NCBI RefSeq assembly: GCF_026230105.1
Contig: NC_079474.1
Location: 24,570,794 to 24,634,793, forward strand
Reading direction: 5' to 3'
DNA length: 64,000 nt
Origin: Diorhabda sublineata
Lineage: Eukaryota > Arthropoda > Insecta > Coleoptera > Chrysomelidae
The translations under genes were made by a program, and so were the position numbers. This document shows, piece by piece, positions 60,490 through 64,000 of this stretch. Position 1 is the stretch's first letter. Each line of letters starts with the position of its first letter. The notes under the pieces were generated by a model. The model was given only the letters and a program-made list of their open reading frames with translations, was not told the DNA's origin and searched no databases.

Positions 60490-61300
60490 GAAGCAACAGA
60501 CAGAACTAGAATAGGAGTGTACAGGCCCAGAACTAAAAACTTTGAAAATCTGGGCAACACACCAAGCATTTTTAAAGCATGCAAATGAAAAATGTGGCCA
60601 GTTCAATCCAGAGAGGAACTATCTCAAACAGGAGATCATCATCCTGTTCGACAGCTAAGTAAACATTAGAGCTTCAATCTCCAATATTATGAAATCCAAA
60701 CTCGTTTACGATTGCCTAGAGCAACAACAAGCTAGGCAAGAATAATAAAGTTACTCTACTATGGATTCTGGGACATACCGGAGCTAAGGGAAATGAAATA
60801 GCTGATAAGCTCGTTGAAGCGGGGGCAGATAAACCCTTCAACAGACTTGAAGCCTTCTGTGGTAGTAGCTACAAAAAGTATATAGAAGCAAAACAAATTA
60901 TTGGGACAATCTACAGGGCATAAGAAACTATAACTAAAGAAAATCTGCTGAGTGATTCAAACCTAAGTAAAAACAATTTACGAATACTAACAGGAGTACT
61001 ATCGGGGCACTGTCGACTCCATATATACCTAAAGACGTTAGGCTTAACAGAGAGTCCAGCTTGAAGATTTTGATGCACAGAGGATAAAACCTCTAACCAC
61101 ATTCTTTTGAAGTGAAGTCGCTACGGAGCTCCATCGCACTACACTTGGAAATGTATAAAATATAAGACGAAGACCTCTTTCAGTCATCCCACATCCCCTA
61201 TAAACAATATCGCAGCAAGAAAGGGGGACACAACAGATACTTTGCGTAGCAGTTTATATGGTACCCCAATATCTACATACATACATACATACATATATAC
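60490..61300 (+). pseudogene. LINE RNase H, zinc-ribbon tail and 3' UTR
   Basis: Forward strand, in broken frames: a decayed YTDGSK start near 60480-60510, GVYRPRTKNFENLGNTPSIF (60514-60573), then the long intact stretch VTLLWILGHTGAKGNEIADK (about 60751-60810, with the catalytic GHTGxxGNExAD block), LVEAGADKPFNRLEAFCG, NNLRILTGVLSGHCRLHIYL (about 60972-61031) and KTLGLTESPA. This is the RNase H domain and zinc-ribbon of a jockey-type LINE. The 3' UTR matches the 5135-5625 copy and ends in a CATA repeat at about 61271-61294. The reverse transcriptase is missing (5' truncation). Confidence 0.85.
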
Positions 61301-62014
61301 ATTCCTTATAAAAAAGCACGTGTATGAGATTTCATTAGATATCATCATTAATTTATGTTAACATGATAATTATAATTAATGGTAATATCACTAGAATCAT
61401 CAAAACTTACTGGTGGATTTCTTTTACGCGTATTATATAAGTAGTACCTCATGTGGTAGTTATATAATTAATATTTTGTATGGTATGGTCTTCTTAATTA
61501 TATTAAAAATGTTTATTTCTCGTTCTAATTTGTTATTTATATTATCGTCGATGTAACCTTTGGCAACTGCGGTTTAATGCTACCCGTCACAGCTGTGATA
61601 TCACCACCCCCGCTGACACAAATAGTTGCCTACTATTGACGAAGTAAATGGCCGTGTAAATTGAAAAATCTTCCTGTTTGAGAAATATACCAATTTGTTC
61701 ATCAATAGCGGACTTTTGACATGACATTGAATAATATTATTCCATAGAATTGTTAATATCAATCAATTGACATGAGCTAGAACTGTCATTACTTGCCAAT
61801 ATTTTCTTAGTAACTCATAGATTGTATATTAGTTATAGATAAGATATAATTTTTTTATTTATTATATCCTAATTTATTTGAACGATTTTTAACGGTGGGT
61901 TATATTTATACACACTGTCTTTTACTTACTCTATTTATTCAAACCCTAGACTTAACTGACTTACATAATAATTAATAAGCTCGAATTTCTTATGAAGCAA
62001 TTTTTAGAATTCTA
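61301..62014. other. AT-rich region with no recognised gene
   Basis: No feature recognised. Confidence 0.5.
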
Positions 62015-62170
62015 TAAAGTGAATAAACAAACAAATGAATAAAAAAGGCCTTCCTAGAAACTGATTAAAAAACAAACTTCAAACGAATTGCGCGACCCAG
62101 CGTATTGACAAATTTCAGACTATAACCGAAAAGGACCGGCTCCGCGGTCCATTTGTCATAACAGGAAAAT
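62015..62170. repeat. Interspersed repeat, copy 3 of 3
   Basis: AACAAACAAATGAATAAAA, GGCCTTCCTAGAAACT, CAAACGAATTGCGCG and CTATAACCGAAAAGGACCGG match 7085-7290 and 8310-8500. The identity of the family is unknown. Confidence 0.5.
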
Positions 62171-62650
62171 ACGATTCGTCCCAGTTTTAAAATCACTTAT
62201 GTCGTTCATTTGGAATTGGGGTATTCTTCTGCTTATAAGCGCCCTATGATTTTAGTACTTCTTAACTTTCAGCCCTACCCACCAAAAAATTTTACTATGA
62301 ATCCTAGAAGATAATGAAAATGATGTTGTTTTCTGAAAAGCATTGTGTTGAGTGAGGTTCATTGCTCATACTTATGTATCAAAGTGCTATGTATCATTTG
62401 TTCTTTCGCCTCCACAAATAGTTTGATAATAAACTATTTTATGAATGATAAATGCAGATATGATTGTCTCACTATCATTAAGTAGTGGGAATGGTAAAGA
62501 AATAAATAATTGTATCTAAATCCTAATTCAGTAGATACAATTCAACCAAATCTCAATTCATAAAAATGTTTATAGCAAGACTAAACGTTATTATTGTGTC
62601 ACAAAAGTATTGACTTTGATATTACAACCAATATAGGTGAATAAATAGAA

Positions 62651-63118
62651 TTTCGAATGGTGTTACGGGTTGAGGACTCAAAATCAAACTGTCCAAGAGT
62701 TTTTTAAATACCAACGTTTCGATCTTTCATTTGATCTTTATCAAAACTAAAAATATATGGTACATTATAACTCAAACGTTGATGGAGATAACAAGTAAAC
62801 AAAAATTGTGAATTTAGAAGTAAAACAATAATCAGATAGTGTAACAAAATAAATATGTATACATGTATATATAAATGAATAGGACACACTGAATATTGGA
62901 AAAATTATATTAGTGTCCTATTCTTTTATATATACATGTATCAATATTTATTTTGCTACACTATCTGATTAGTTCACAGTTTTTGTTTACCAGTTATCTT
63001 AATCAACGTTTACCTTATATTTCTAGCCTTGATAAAAATGAGAGATCGAAACGTTGGCATTTAAAAAACTCTTGGACTGTTTTATTTTAAGTCCTCAGCC
63101 CGCAAAACCATTCGAAAC
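62651..63118. mobile_element. Foldback element, 468 bp
   Basis: Two arms (62651-62888 and 62911-63118) are inverted copies joined by about 22 bases. Matching landmarks from the outside inward are TTTCGAATGG, GTCCAAGAGTTTTTTAAAT, CCAACGTTTCGATCT, AATCAGATAGTGTA, ATACATGTATATATAAA and GAATAGGACAC. The arms differ by substitutions and several indels (for example about 10 bases missing near 62740 on one side). No protein is encoded. The CGAAACGTTGG word is common in dispersed arthropod repeats. Without another copy the class (MITE, foldback or head-to-head pair of short retroelements) is open. Confidence 0.85.
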
Positions 63119-63499
63119 TACATACTAGGAAGGACAATAATATCAACAATGAATATAATGTAAAAAACTTTCATGAAATTCATCAAATGTTTTCAGGTCT
63201 TGGCTTTAGAAAAACAATGAGTAGAAATGTTTGTTTATTAACATTATATACATATTTTAAATTAAGTTGGAATTTTATATTTTAAAGTATGCCCAAGCTA
63301 AGAATGGTGCAGACACCTGTAAATTTATGCGGGGAGGTGTAATATATTAAAAACAGGTTGTCTCAAAACTTTCCGACCTCAACTTAAAGATCAAGTTGAG
63401 ATATATAAATATAAATTGACTGACGAGCTATTATTGAATATTTGAAAGGTACCCATGAAGGAGCCTCCAGACTTGAACGACGGGGCTTAGCTTGGACCA

Positions 63500-63695
63500 A
63501 CGCTGGGAAACCCGGCCTTGGCAAACCAATAATGGCCCAAGCCTGTTGAAAGTCTGGGTAACGCAGACATTCTATAGTCAGCCAGGCCTGACTGAACTCT
63601 ACGTAATCTTACCTCGGCCATCCCATATTCACCTAAGCCTGGCTGAATTGTAACTAACCCGACCGCAGCCATAATATAGTCAGTCAGTCTGAATA
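63500..63695. repeat. GC-richer minisatellite, about 50-bp unit
   Basis: About four diverged units, each with GCCTGxCTGAA followed 25-30 bases later by CxGCCATxxxATA. CTGAA falls at 63592, 63643 and 63689, a spacing of 46-51 bases. On the reverse strand the units give an open frame repeating SGL/TGLxxY, which is a by-product of the repeat. Similar words (AGCCTGGC, GGCCTGG) return at 63945-63995, so the array or a second block may continue beyond the window. Confidence 0.7.
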
Positions 63696-64000
63696 ACTAT
63701 GTAAAGTTTTGTTCTAATATCTTATCCATAATAGATATCTTAAGATCAAAAGTGATAATTTTTTATGAATAAAATTCTTTTATGCATAAAAGACAATAAA
63801 AAATAGTATCATTTATTTTTATGTTTAACTATTTTACTGAAATGTTTATGAACATTAATTAATAGAGTGCATTAATAGAAATGTGTCATAAAACTATAAT
63901 TTTATTAACAGTATATTAAAAATTTATTATTACACGCAGCTAGCCTGGCACAGTGCTGCAGACCAGTCTTAGGTTTATATAGGCAAACAGGCCTGGTCAA

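Noticed and set aside
62700..63070. Active hammerhead ribozyme
   Set aside because: The conserved C3 and G8 positions are changed and stem I is not evident; kept only as a degenerate resemblance.

Overview
This is an AT-rich, intron- and repeat-dominated stretch of animal DNA, almost certainly an insect chromosome. Every recognisable protein remnant belongs to a transposon family common in insects (mariner/Tc1, Transib, Crypton-like tyrosine recombinases, RTE and jockey/CR1-type LINEs, and a PIF1/Helitron-type helicase). There are long (TA)n tracts and no bacterial-style gene packing. I could not fix the order; beetle or hemipteran is a guess. No intact cellular gene was found. The window reads as intergenic or intronic DNA filled with decaying mobile elements.

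Layout. 1-13.4 kb: mostly featureless AT-rich DNA with LINE tails (5.1-5.6, 8.5-9.0, 12.2-12.7 kb), a 2.1-copy tandem duplication of about 308 bp (10.5-11.1 kb) and one possible small exon (10.18-10.23 kb). 13.4-16.1 kb: a Transib-type (RAG1-related) DNA transposon with recognisable terminal inverted repeats and a frameshifted transposase. 16.35-16.67 kb: a fragment of a Crypton-like tyrosine recombinase. 17.8-19.7 kb: a complete but dead Tc1/mariner-group element with roughly 330-bp inverted repeats. 21.3-30.4 kb: a short interspersed repeat, a LINE RNase H fragment, a rearranged Crypton-like fragment, otherwise blank. 30.4-34.5 kb: a reverse-strand jockey/CR1-group LINE interrupted by a younger RTE retrotransposon whose 5' end is inverted (twin priming), flanked by a 10-12 bp target duplication. 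35.7-36.35 kb: two possible reverse-strand exons of an unidentified cellular gene. 36.6-38.8 kb: a (TA)n microsatellite split by a young Tc1/mariner-group element with 394-bp nearly identical inverted repeats. 38.8-39.85 kb: a strongly palindromic region, including a foldback element carrying two 36-bp palindromes centred on TATCGATA. 41.9-49.2 kb: more recombinase, LINE and mariner remnants, including a third mariner-group element with both ends present. 50.4-53.5 kb: a second copy of the LINE endonuclease region and a deleted mariner. 56.6-57.8 kb: helicase fragment plus a hairpin. 60.5-61.3 kb: LINE RNase H and 3' end. 62.65-63.12 kb: a 468-bp foldback element with a degenerate hammerhead-like motif. 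63.5-64 kb: a GC-richer minisatellite running toward the window end.

The parts do not form a pathway; their relation is one of nesting and decay. The clearest age order is LINE before RTE insertion, and microsatellite before the mariner-group insertion. All protein-family assignments rest on motif recognition by eye, not on searches.
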